Source: Lethocerus indicus (taxonomy: Eukaryota; Arthropoda; Insecta; Hemiptera; Belostomatidae). From it: a DNA stretch of 64,000 bases. The position numbers and the translations under genes were made by a program. Location: assembly GCA_019843655.1 (NCBI GenBank), contig JACDQD010000103.1, positions 1,426,001 through 1,490,000 of the forward strand, given 5' to 3'. The notes under the pieces were generated by a model. The model saw nothing but the letters and a program-made list of their open reading frames with translations, was not told the origin of the DNA and made no database searches. Of the stretch, positions 23,932 through 36,420 are shown in pieces (positions within the stretch are counted from its first letter, which is position 1; each line of letters begins with the position of its first letter).

Positions 23932-25150
23932 TCCGGCGAATCGAGATACGGGAATTTGATCGGATAGTTGTTCATTAGTGACGCGTGTGTATCGCCCCCG
24001 TAAAACAATTTTCCCAACTCGGTCCGACGAATTCACTTACCATTTCCCGTATTGAAAACTCGATGAGAATCATTAGAGGGAATTTGTTTCGATGTTTCCC
24101 GGAAATGGACTATGTCACGTTGCTGACTATATTTCTGATGCAATGAATTAAATTAATTTAGCTCACAAGGGATCCGACTGAGGGTTTTAATATGTGCAAC
24201 CTGTAGTTAACACAATTATTCAAATACCGCTTAATATTTTCATCAAACTCAATGAACTATGTATGATATAGAAAAAGTTTTATGTTTGAGCTTAAACTGT
24301 AATTATTTAGTCAATTATCTCTATTTGTATCAGATATTTAATCCCACAGTAAATTATATTACACAAATTAATTTCCTCGAAGGATCTGTATGAATGTACC
24401 GTTTTAATATAATAAAATAATAAATATTCTTAGAATGTTTTAGCAGGTTTAGAATTCTATCAAGGGGACAGTAAATACAATGAAAAAATACCTATTGGTG
24501 TCGTTACTAAAGAAAAACGATATGAATTTCTGCAAACCGTTTCCGAGGAATACTAAATTAATATCCATTTTAATCCATTTTAATTCCATTATATTTAACT
24601 GTAATTAACTCGGATTCTAGTCGTGGTAAAATATACACCTCCAGAATCCAATTTCATTTCAAATTAGATACTATGATTGCATTTCAACAGTCTTTAGACT
24701 GAAAGTAACTCAGCACATCCTAATCAAAGAGGTATAAACTATTTTAAGCTTAAAAACGAAAATATATTTTTTCGGAAGGAACTGTTCCTAATGTTCCAAA
24801 AAATTAACATGCATCAAATCACAAGTGTAATGTATTTATTATTTTATATTTAGTAAGCTAATTAATTTTTAAATCCCACACTGTATAAAAATGTGATACC
24901 AGCGCTTAGGATTTTTAATATTCTCGAAATACATTAAAAGGAAAAAGCCATGGAATTAATTCAGCACATACGTATTCATATTTTGCTACTATTTTTGAAA
25001 TATGACCTCAATAATGACTGAAATCAGCGGCAGACCTGCAGAATGCGAATCCCTATTTCATTTACAGGAGGGTATGAATAACCTTTCGGGCTTATCAATT
25101 CCCCGTTTTCTATTCACTACTCACCGGTATTTCATTGGTGAATGCACTTT

Positions 25151-25173
25151 TTTAATCTAAAAAAAAGATTAAA
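25151..25173. repeat. Hairpin with poly-A loop
   Basis: TTTAATCT, seven A residues, AGATTAAA. AT-rich, so limited significance. Confidence -1.
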
Positions 25174-26139
25174 TTTCAGAGCGAAATACTGTCACGGCTT
25201 CGACGATATTGCTACTTCTGATGCAACGGAACATATTTCAATAACTTTTTTATTCCAATAATTGTACATGAAGCAAAACTTCCAACCATATTTGTTCACC
25301 CGTTAGCTTTTTGCCTTTTGCCTTTTTACCGGTTCGCTAAGTTCAACAATGAAGACGATATTAGTTGATATTTTTTCGATAAATGGTCGACAATGAAAAA
25401 TAGGATAAATTACGAATTACACTTCAAGTGTAGTGACGACACTCCTGTAAACTCCTGGAGTTACTGAAGTTAACCTTTCCCACCGCCTCTTGAGGTGTCT
25501 CATAGACCGAATCAATTGTGTTTTACAGCAATTTACTCGGCCGGTCATTAGCGATGCTAGTCAGGGTCCGAATAAAAGCGGAGGGGGGCTGCTTTTACAA
25601 AACCCTTAGCGCTTTAATAAATGCCGGCGGTTAAATAACGGATTTCCGGGCGTTTCCCGAATTCGGCCGCAATCGAGTCCTCACTGAGAGGGAAGCAATA
25701 ATTATCGGGCTAATCCCCCCACACCACCGCCGGGCCCCGAGGATTGGCATTAACCCGATCCCCATTTACGAGCAGTCGTTGCCGGCGTTGGGCCGAGTCT
25801 AATTGGGAAGCTGCTCAGTCTGAAAAATCGTTCAATTTTTAGTAACGAGAATTTTGAGTGCGAGGGTTAGTCGGGGCTTGTAGGGATCAGATAGCCCCGG
25901 CTGAGCGCGCTATATTTCGTAATTAGCGATCGCTGAGTCCACTTCCATTTGAAATCAATTTGAACCAGTCCCCGGCCGAAATACTCTTTTGGTCATATTG
26001 TTGTCGGAAATATCTCGCTCTGCAGAGAGATATAAAGGAAAGTTTTGTGCAAGACAAATTACGAATTCCAATATGCGCGTATGACAATATTTCTCAAAAT
26101 TTTAAATTATATTTTAGCGCTGCATTTATCAATGAGAAC

Positions 26140-26178
26140 GTTAAATATTCCACGTTTACTGATCGTGGAATATTTAAC
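26140..26178. repeat. Perfect hairpin, 15-bp stem
   Basis: Left arm GTTAAATATTCCACG (26140-26154), 9-nt loop, and exact reverse-complement right arm CGTGGAATATTTAAC (26164-26178). A second hairpin follows 12 bases later. The stem is too short for a typical microRNA precursor. Confidence -1.
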
Positions 26179-26190
26179 TCTTCGATTTTA

Positions 26191-26218
26191 ACTGAGATTA
26201 GGTAATGTTAATCTCAGT
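26191..26218. repeat. Perfect hairpin, 10-bp stem
   Basis: Left arm ACTGAGATTA (26191-26200), 8-nt loop GGTAATGT, right arm TAATCTCAGT (26209-26218). It lies directly downstream of the 15-bp hairpin, making a two-hairpin module of about 80 bp. Confidence -1.
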
Positions 26219-27479
26219 ATACGCTGCTACTTTTCTACTCACTAAGGCGAAAAAACTAAAGCTTAACACCGAATGATGGAGAGGAGAGGGTGGGTGATAT
26301 GCCTAAACGAAAAGTACCCGCAAATAGCTTTTTTAAAAACAAACATGTTGTCCAGTTCAGCACCAGAATTACTTTGTTAAAGTGACATTAATACATTATA
26401 AATCGTAATTTTCTCAGAATAAAAATTAAAGTATACAGAAATGTAGTTTTTACATTTTGAATACCGAGAAAGTGCTGTTTAACGAGCTCGACGGAGAGAA
26501 TCATAAATTAGAGCGGAATTTCCATTTTTAACTCCCTTAGTAAGTCAACAATTATTCAAACTCAGATACGAAACTAAGAATTCCTTCAAATAAACTTTCA
26601 TGAAACTCATTGTATTATATGGTGTGATATTTTTTGGTTGCTACTGAAATAAATAGAATAAATTGAGTACTTTACAATCGCCAATTCACGATTGGTACAG
26701 TAGACCTATTTATAATTTAGACCTAAAAATATTTGCATTGCCAACAATTTATTTTACGCGGAAATGTTGGTTTTCATTATTTTCGTAATTTTCGGGAAAG
26801 CGAAAAGATACGGTTTCCCGGGAAACGGTTTCTTTGATGTTTCCAATTCAGGAATTTAATACACTTCCAATGCGGCAGAAAAGATGAGGAGATAAATTGG
26901 AAAGAGAATTCAGGTTGAATCCATATTTCTCCTAATAATCCTCCACGTGTCCATTTTTTATTGGCGTCTGTCCCCATTCCGGTCGAAACGTTCATTTATC
27001 TTCCATTTCAGTTGCATAACTGGATAATATTACAGGTGGGGACCGGGTTACTTACAAGTATCAAGAATATTTAATTCGACATGATAAATTGTAGTTACAT
27101 GGGAATAGAAAGGAATTTAAATTCACCACCTTTTCTTTTTTTCTCTTAATGACAATTTATACAATAGAAAATGAAGCTAAGATACTATTATTATTAAGAC
27201 TATTTCAAATTGTGGACTGGTTAAATACATATATTTTACTTACATTAAATTATAATACGATCAGGTACATTCATTTTAATTGAAATATTATCAACAATTT
27301 TTTCCGTTCCTGGATGATTTCCTAGGTGCTCCAGTTTTCCAAAATATGGGGCGAAATAACGGGGGGATTTTCTTCATATATGCCGAGGCGAATTTATAAA
27401 TAAATTGGTAATAATATCGATAAAAGTTTATATGTTTTCGTACACACTATTTAATTTGATCTCCGTTTCAATGTCTCCC

Positions 27480-27960
27480 GTTGGCTATTAGCGGCAGAAC
27501 AGACCTCGACGGACTCACTAATGGTCGTCGGCCCATTGAAGGCCCGTTCTGTCGGCGTACAGAGCGGAATAGTAATGCGCCTGTACACGGGCTATATCAC
27601 TCGATTACAATAGCGGTCCGGGGGCCGTTAGCTTAATTCCGGTCTAACGGCCGTCATTAGCGGGGCTGTCGTCGGCCGGCGGACAAGAGGCCCTCGGCCG
27701 GGCCCCGGCTAAGTTTGCCCAAGTCGTTGGGGACAGGTAGCTAGCTGGAACAGCCGCCAGTTCTCAACAACCTAATTGCTCCCAACGCTGCGGCTATAAC
27801 CTTACGCAATTATCGGCGGCCGACCGTCTGCAAGTTTTAAGGCAGGGCGCAACTTCGGCCCTGCTCCTAATGGGGCCCGAACTCCCTCCCCTAAAGAGTA
27901 GAGTCTTACTCTTAGCTCCGCCGCGGTGCAATTACCCGCAGGCCACTTCGTAACCAATCC
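27480..27960. other. Sharp GC-rich island
   Basis: Nearly 500 bases dense in CGGCC, GGGCC and CpG, bordered by AT-rich DNA on both sides. It contains several partly self-complementary segments, for example GGCAGAACAGACC near 27492 and GCCCGTTCTGTCGGC near 27541. No open frame of note. Possible regulatory or structured non-coding DNA; function not shown by sequence alone. Confidence -1.
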
Positions 27961-28532
27961 GCTGTCCGCTTAGATTATTTCTTCTTCAATGCCCTTTTAA
28001 TGTTTAACGAATGCTGGGTTTTAAGAAGTACTACAGATAAAATATTATACGTTATGCCTAAAATATTTTCAGCCTCATCGGGGTATTGGTCAGAATCTGT
28101 TCTGTTCCGTAACGACTGCCTTCCATCTAAAAATAAGAGCTAAAGTTTCCCTCGATTGAATATAAAACGTTGTCATCTCCGTCTCACGTGTGCTCTCTCA
28201 GTCATTACCCGATGCGCCAACAGAAATAATCTCGTAACCTTCCGGATATTACACCATATTAAAGCGTAAGAGGAAAATCTATATTGAATTACCAAAAATA
28301 GGTTATTTAAAAAATGCATTTTAAAATCGATTAAAAACACGACATTCATGGGCTATTAACACTTAAAATAAAAAAGAAAACACGTAGAAAGGATGGTAGA
28401 GAGGATTTGAAGAATAGGTGGAGCCATTAAAGGGTCATATACAACGATGAATACAAAAATTTTTTCTTGTAATGGTCTAACGAGTAATTTATCTAGTCGC
28501 ATGAGTTCTACAAAACAAACTTTTCAAAATAG

Positions 28533-28533
<1 letters not shown>

Positions 28534-28594
<61 letters not shown>
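28534..28594. repeat. (TA)n microsatellite, about 30 units
   Basis: Uninterrupted TA dinucleotides over 61 bases, self-complementary and so able to extrude as a cruciform. It produces a long chance Tyr-Ile frame that is not a gene. Confidence -1.
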
Positions 28595-28597
<3 letters not shown>

Positions 28598-31500
28598 ATT
28601 GCATGCCGGTAATTGTGCTCGACCCTTGCAGAACACGAATCAAATGAAAAAGGAACAAGCCGAGGTCCGATTTGTCTAAACAGCTCTTATCAGCGACTGT
28701 CGCAAGTCCTGTTGCTTCAGCGAAATGCTAAATCTTTTCGGAAACGACTTTCCGATCATATAACACCCCCGGCTTATTGGAGAATGTCTGTAGGGGACGG
28801 ACAAAATCATTGAACTGCTAACCTCTTTCCCGGACCTCCGTGGAATACGTTTTGCGGCGCAATATGTAATTTTCTTTACCGTTCTTAACAATTACAAAAC
28901 AGAAATACCGAGCTCCTGGTCAGAAAGGTTTACCTACTCTGTAAAGCCATAAAAGAAATAGTGGCAGAGGGTGAAATGTCCCCAATATCGACCGCATTTC
29001 GGGGACGGTTTAGGGCCACTCCGAGGAAATGACTTTCGCGCTCGATGACCAAGGAGAATGTATCGAAAATAGATCTTTTTCGTACAATTATTCCTGAAAT
29101 TTTATAAAATATGTAAATTTCTGTATACAAGGTTGGTATTTGCGTGCAATAGCAGTTTTTCTCTTTATATGGAATACTCTTTTCACTGTTTTCAGGTATA
29201 TTTCATTGACATGGGACTTAATTGCAATATTTTAAGGGAAAACTACATTCGGACTGGGTAAATTAAGATGCTATTCCGTTGTATAATTCATCGGCCCCTG
29301 AGAAAGCCCCGGCCTTTGTGCGGTTTAAGCCCGCGCGAGGAACAAGCGGAGTAATTTGCAGGGTTTGATCCAATTTAGAAATCACTGGCCTCTACAAACT
29401 CGTGTAATTCGATCGGACGAATTCTAGAATTTGAGCCCCATTGTAAAGAATGCACGAATCTGGCCGAATTATTCGACGCCTGACAATAAGAATATTAATG
29501 ACTTTATAGTTTATAAACAAAGTCCTGTTTACTCGATGAAAGGTAATGTTGAGAATGGTTGTACGCGTGAGTTTGTTATCATTTCTGATTTTTTTTTTAT
29601 TTTTTCTCGTACGCGAAATTTTAAAGTAATTTTGAAAGGCCGGGTTTCAGTTGGCAGGGGGGATAAATTCAATTTTCAGGTAAGCCTGAATGACAATAAT
29701 TTGGGCCTGTGCTGGAAGTAATAAATTTAGTTAATCTGAGTGAAAACTCGGGCTGGCTTTCAGCCTGCATGACCTAGAATAATAAAATTATATCCGGGCT
29801 CTCGACAATTCATATTTAACGAATGATACTCCGATTTCTCTAGGGGTTGTGAATCGCATTTCATTCCTTTAGCCCCTGTTTCTGATACGTGGAACTACTT
29901 TCCGAATGGATACACAAATAGGTTATTATGTTATAAATGAACTATCATGTTGCCATAATAATAATATGAAGAATATAGGAGAATTTGATGGAAGTTTTAA
30001 ACTATTTCATTAAACTAATGTTCACTGGATTTTAAATTGTACTGAAAAATTATAGTTGTCGGGATACCGTTATTATTGAAATTAGTTGCTGTCGTTAATT
30101 TTTGGAAACTCCATTTTATTTTACACAAAAACATTCATCACATCATTACTACAGAGAAATTTGTATATTTTTAGTACTACCCTCCATTCTGTAGTGTGTA
30201 ATTAAAATGAACTACCATCCTTATGAGAATTGGGAATGAAATGCAAATTGACATTCAAAATGTAAGTGGCGTACGCTGAGTGAATGTTATGTAAAGTTCG
30301 ACCTACCAAGACGAGAGCAAAAGAGTCCAAGTACCAGACCGTTACTTTTCCCTGATTACTAGACCAAACTTTGCATTCGCCGCGGGCCAATTTGCGACCC
30401 GTTTCGAGCCCTTTGCAACTGAATTTACACCGCTCAATTTGGCGTATCCCGCAAGCAAATTTAGTACTTGAAACTGATGCGGCGTCAAACCGCGCCTTGT
30501 GCAGCTAATACGAGAATTGAAGGATTCGGAGAGACGCCTGCCGTAATTGTCAAATTCAAATATTGATATATAGTAAAATGTATTGTCTTATCTCGTAAAG
30601 AAAGCTCTCGAATGCCGTTATTCTTTCCAGTTATTCACGAAAGGAAGAAATGGATTTTGAAACGGTGCTAGAGATTTGTTAATAATTTCATGCGAAACGC
30701 TCGCGAAAAAAGTTTGGTTCTATTAAGGAATTTGGAAAGAACTTTTAATGAACCCTATATTCTTGGAATTCCTTGTTAATTGAAAATCGGATTCCTCGGC
30801 TTACTACATTATGGGTACAAATAGAAAAAAAAATGTCGACACTTGAGTAGGATCGCGGAACAAGATTAATATAAATTTGTTCAGAGGTAAGAGAAAACCG
30901 TTCCTTACAGAATTTATGCACGTTTTTTTAAAATTTGCATTTAATTAATATATGGAAATTCCTGTTTGTGTTGTTATACTTCACGATGGGCTTTATTTTT
31001 TTATTGAGTACACCGAAGGATATTATTAATTGGTTGATAAATAGTATCCGACCTATGCTTGTTGGATGCTTAATTGGACCGGCTTAACACTCGATGAATA
31101 ACAAGGGATTTTGCCCTGTTGTCCTAATCTGTGAAGAGGTGTCAAATCGAAGACAGTTCTGACTTTTTTCTGTACGAATTATAATTGTTGCAAATACAAA
31201 AATATCATTAAAAATGTTGAAAAACATTAATGAATTGTTATTATTATGTATATTTGCTGGATCGGGTTGATAAAGGCATTCTCTTGTAAGGGACTCCACA
31301 GATTGATTGAACATCCTGAACATTATCGATGGCATTTGCAAATCGTCGCTCTATCACCCGGATAGTCGTCCGTGACCGATCCCTCGGAACGTCCCCAACA
31401 GAGCTTCCGCTGAATAATAGCTCTGTTTACTTTTTGAAGAAGCCGGATCTCAGACCCGATCGCTTATCGACGCCCAGAGCGGGTGGGAGTAATTCCTTGC

Positions 31501-32595
31501 GCTGCCTAATTTCAATATAATAAGTCCCTAATCGTTTTCTGTACAACTAATCCGGGCACTAATTAGTCTCTTCTGAGGGAAAGGACGGTAGCGAAAAAAT
31601 CCTACACAACGCTAAGAGTCCCTGAACATGGAAATCCCCGTAGTGCACAAGGAATAAACGTTTCCAATAAGCCAACATATTAAATAACAATCCGGTTTGT
31701 CAATAAAGTAAAAAATTTACTGGACATTAAAAGTTATTCGAGTCGAAACGGTTTTCCGCTGCATTCTATTCCCTAATTTTTCGGGTAATATGAGAGCATT
31801 TGGCATTCATTTTTAACAGGGAATGAAAGCAATTATTTTAATTCTATAAAATGATAAATTAACTCATAGATAATAGTAGGTGTAGCAAAGAGTGCGATTC
31901 ATGCTAAATACAATATACGAACCACCATTTAAAGTTCAGCAACCACGGCGTTCAACTAGGCAATCCCGCAGTACAGTCTTGTATGCACGGCTTAGTATCA
32001 CAAACGCCGTCTCCAATCGTGAATCCCCGGTTGAGCGGAGGTAATTAAATTACACGCACTAATTGATACGGCCCTAACCAATTTAGCGAAAGGGATTCGA
32101 ATATATCGAAATGCTAAAGTTACAAGGAAATTTATATTTTTCTTCAGAATTTAGAACAATAATCATTAGCCAGTTAATACAACGATATCCGGAATGTCGT
32201 ATTTGATTACGAATAGGAGGTGTGATTCATGAGGCGAGGATTTTTTTTTCTGGAATTTATTTATAAAAATAATATTAAACGGTCATCAATTTCTGAGAGA
32301 AATTTGTCTGTTCACACAGAACGAAAACAGTACAATCAGCGAATCTCAAATTGCCGGCTTTGTCTGCACCTGCTCCCACAATGCTTCGTTCTAGAAACAA
32401 AGTACATTTTCCTAGGCACAGAATATATTATACATAAATTGTAAAGAGCAATCAACTTTTTTATCCTGTGAAATTCCGTTATAATTAAAATGGCCATAAT
32501 TGAACATAAATGAATAGGGTAGTTAATATATTACTCTACCGTGATATTGAATTAGAGCAATAACTACAATTTATTGTGGATGAAAAATGTACTTT

Positions 32596-32617
32596 ACTCC
32601 TGAAAGAACTCAGGAGT
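32596..32617. repeat. Perfect hairpin, 8-bp stem
   Basis: ACTCCTGA, loop AAGAAC, TCAGGAGT. Short stem in AT-rich DNA; no function can be assigned. Confidence -1.
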
Positions 32618-35600
32618 GTTCTCCTCGAAATTCCTTTATCTTTTTCCTTGGTTTATGGCAACGTTGATAATTCCGCTCATCAGAGTAATGAAAAGATCTA
32701 AATTCAGCTCGGATAATAAAAACGGAGTCAATTTTATTCTTTCATTATCTCTAAGCAAACTAATTCATACTTTAATAATACTTAGCAATAAAAAAATTTC
32801 TATTAAGGTAGAAAGTAAATGCCGGATGTTTGATAAAAAAATAATTGAAAGTGCAGATCATAATTTCGATATTTTTAAAGAGTAATAACTTTTTTAGAAA
32901 TGAAGAATAAAACCATTTATTTTCTTTGGCTCAGGTGTATTTTTTAGAAATGGTTAAAATACTGAAAACATCGAGGAAATCATAAATCACTTTAATCTCA
33001 AGACCTACTCCATTGCTTTAATTATTACCTTCCCGAATGCCGAATTTAGGGGATATATAATATAAATATCATTCGTAATGTAAATAACTCTGTCCTGTTT
33101 CTTTTTACCCGCAATTTTTATCTACCATGGCCATGTTACTCTGTCACGTGATAACAGATCATTACCCCACAGCCCTCCACTCAACGAGTCACCATATATC
33201 AGTTTCATCCCTTAGAGCCTTCATTTCCTGTCGTAAACAACAAAGGCGTTATTGTCGCTTGCATACTTCTCCTCTCTGACAAAAATGGCGAAACACATTA
33301 TTCCCCGTGCTCGATCTGGGTATGGCGTGCTCAGTGACATTTCCCCTAAGTGCGAATCTAAATATCCAAACAGTAGACTGGACAAATCCAAAGACGTAGA
33401 AATTGTTTTCCCCGTTTTAGTTCGAGAACAATGTAATCGCCATTTCGGTAATTCGTCCGGGTGCGGCGGCTCATACTTGGCGAAGCTCCGGAGGTCGGGT
33501 AAGCAAACTATGTTGTTTGTCGGTTCGGCCCTCCCGGACCCCCGGCCGAGATGCAAATCCGATGCAAAGCGGGCTCCGGAGAATTCGGAATTATCCCAAG
33601 TTTAAAACCTCATTTGCCGCGATTTAAATAATCGCATTCGTCGATTAGCGTCTGCGCTCGCGGGGTTATCGCAGGGATAAATATGGCTAGGGCCGTCCCA
33701 TCCAATTTGGCCCGACCTTTGGAATTTTTCCTAACTCTTTTCTACCTCGGGAAATTTTTTTCCCTTCCCCTACTCCCGGCTAATTTGTATCTGGGGGCGG
33801 ACAAAGTTTTGCCCCTAAACGGTCGAAGGGGGAGGTGGTTCCTCTCGGAACCGGGGCCTCGTAAAAGCGGCGGGGTTAATTTTGTTTGAGGCCCCGCTGA
33901 GTTTTTTTTTAACGTCCGGTTAACGAGCGAGCGGTACTAAGCGAGGGGCCCCGGGCCCAGGGACGGGACTAATGACATCCGCGTTCTAATTCATTATTCC
34001 ATCTCGGAAAATCTTCGCTCGGTGGAGAAGGAATCCTAAATAAGTGTTGAAAAATACTTATATAAGTTATCGGAATACCATACCTAATTTGGATAGAACG
34101 AGAGGCGCTCGTATACTCGAGTGCATTCAATAGAATTAGCTTTGTTTAGTTTTTCACAGTGTATGTTAGTACTTTATCCCTAAAAACTGCTCCAATCTAG
34201 AGAGCTCTCAATATACAAGTGGCAGAGTGCCCATATAACATGAGGGTGGATATTATAACATGGTGGACCGATTTTCAATCAATTAGTACCTTAAAGAGTA
34301 TATATATCGATTCTTATACGTATATATAGTACCCAGTATGACAAGTATTTATGAGTTGTGGATACTAATGATCTGTATTATTAATACCAAGGAAAAATCA
34401 ACGTAATAATTATTTATATTGAATTTCAACTTTATAAATATTTGCGTGGGTTTATATATGATTGTCCGCTGATTTCGGATGTAAATTCAACATTCTTCAG
34501 GTATTGAGCGCGGTTAATGTTGCAATCTTTTGATCCGGTCACTAGTTGGTCTTCTTGCCATAATTTCGAGAAATCGTCGAAAGAGCAAATAGTGCGACGG
34601 CGGATAAAAAATGTCCCGTGCAGTGAAATCGGTATATTCGGGGCGTTAGAATTCGTGGAGTTTTGAGCGGTGTTTTGTTTGCGGTGGAATAAACTCAAAT
34701 ATTTATGCGGCCCGCTCGAATCCACCGGAAATAGAGTTCATCCATTTCCCGCTCAACCACTTTCTGCCCGTTGAAATCTTTCCGTTATCCGAAAATCCAT
34801 TTCGGTTTTCTCCCGGATGGTGGGGAATTTCATTTTTTTTTGTTCTACATAACGGAACTAAATTTATGGTTGTTTAATTAAATGGACTCAAAGCTCCAAT
34901 CAATCGAATATTGTATGTAAGTCCCTAATGAATTTTTATTAAGTCCCGACCGTGTCATATTTGTTCGAACGCAAAGCGCGGGTATTATTCAACGAGCAAT
35001 TAAACTCAAATTTGCGATCAAATTAATATTCAATTGTGATGGGGGGCGGGGGGTGTATTAGGGTTTGGCATAGGAACCTAAATCATGCTAAATCAATGTT
35101 TGAGCACTGATCCTGCACTGTCATTACCGGATTCAATTCTGTATACCGTATAATATTTAATAATAATTTGAATTATGATTATATTCAAAGTACTCAAGGG
35201 AGTGTTTATAATATGATGTACAATAATGAGGAGTTGGTATACCATTCCTTTTGTTATCTTAAACTTCCGCTCGCTGAGTTTCAAGCGATCTTCAGTAGTC
35301 TTTTTATCATATTAAAAGTTCACTGACTGTAGAGGTAGCAATTGACTACTGACGAAAACGTCCTACTAAAACCGGAAAAACTGGCCTAGCAAAAGGCTAA
35401 ACATGCTAGCGCAGACTTAAGTTCATAAGAATTCGGAAATGCTTACGTTTTTTTCGAGCGTTTGAAAAAACTCACTGGTCATTGGAATTGCACGTGAGAG
35501 GGTGAATAAATCTCAGGAACTCGATCAAGCGTTCAGGGCGGAAAACTCTCGATGAAATATACCCACGTAAATACATACGTAAATGAATTAACTTAGTAAC

Positions 35601-36010
35601 TCAGCTTTTCATCTAATCAGGGCTAATCATATAATTTCACTGATTTCAGGAAAAAAAATTAATACTGCCAGTGTGAAACCTCGCTGAATAAACAAGGCTA
35701 TTTTTGTTCTCTGTATGCTCAAATGAATTCAAATTTACTACTATTAGGGTTGCTGAACAGGTTTACGTAAATGCTAATTTCGGAAGGATCATATTAGAAA
35801 CAGCCCCGGTGACATTGGCTGCAGTCGGCTCGCACGTATTTGAAATTCACTCCTAAATATATTCCGGGTCATTTGACTATGCATACGTATTAAAAGGTTG
35901 TCAGTGCGGGGGCACTAATAGATTCGAGTTCTCAACTAAAACGTTTTCAAGTGGAATCGGCTAGTATTTACTTTGAACATTAGCACGGGCACCGGGTAAT
36001 GAACTGATTC

Positions 36011-36085
36011 CACCTCGCTCCCTCCCTCCCTCTCACTTTCCCTTTCTCTCACCCTCATTCTCTCACCCTCTCTCCCCCCGTTTCT
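36011..36085. repeat. Polypyrimidine tract
   Basis: C/T-rich with only a few A and G: CCTCCCTCCCTCTC followed by TTTCTCTCACCC-type units. Possible triplex-forming DNA. Confidence -1.
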
Positions 36086-36400
36086 TTCACATACATACAT
36101 ATACTCGCCGAGGTTCCGTACCTTGTAAGTAGGTTTGAAATTTGATTCACTTCGATTCCCAACGATATCGGCATCAAATATTGGTAATTGGATGAGGATT
36201 CGCCGGTAACGTATCTCAGAACGCGCTTCGTTACTCGGAAACTGTTAATTAGTCTCAAATGAAATTATCAATGGATAATTAGCCAAGTTTCTGTTAATTA
36301 AACGAGATCAATTGATATCGGCGGAAAGGGATATTTTACCGTGAACGGGATCTACATGTGGCACGTTTGAAGTACTCAGGACCATACGGAATACGGAGAT

Positions 36401-36420
36401 TATGTAGTAATTACTACATA
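36401..36420. repeat. Perfect 20-bp palindrome
   Basis: TATGTAGTAATTACTACATA is exactly self-complementary with no spacer. Its centre GTAATTAC contains the TAATTA core recognised by many homeodomain proteins, so a dimeric transcription-factor site is possible but unproven. Confidence -1.

Larger units (their letters stand above)
22448..36000. other. Gene-free stretch downstream of the exon, first part
   Basis: AT-rich intron with islands at about 23400-24060, 25480-25960, 27480-27960, 33230-34030 and 34500-34830. It carries the 18-bp palindrome, the paired hairpins and the (TA)n tract. No recognisable gene in any frame. Confidence -1.

Noticed and set aside
28447..28647. Frame with a long Tyr-Ile repeat
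   Set aside because: It is a readthrough of the (TA)n microsatellite at 28534-28594.
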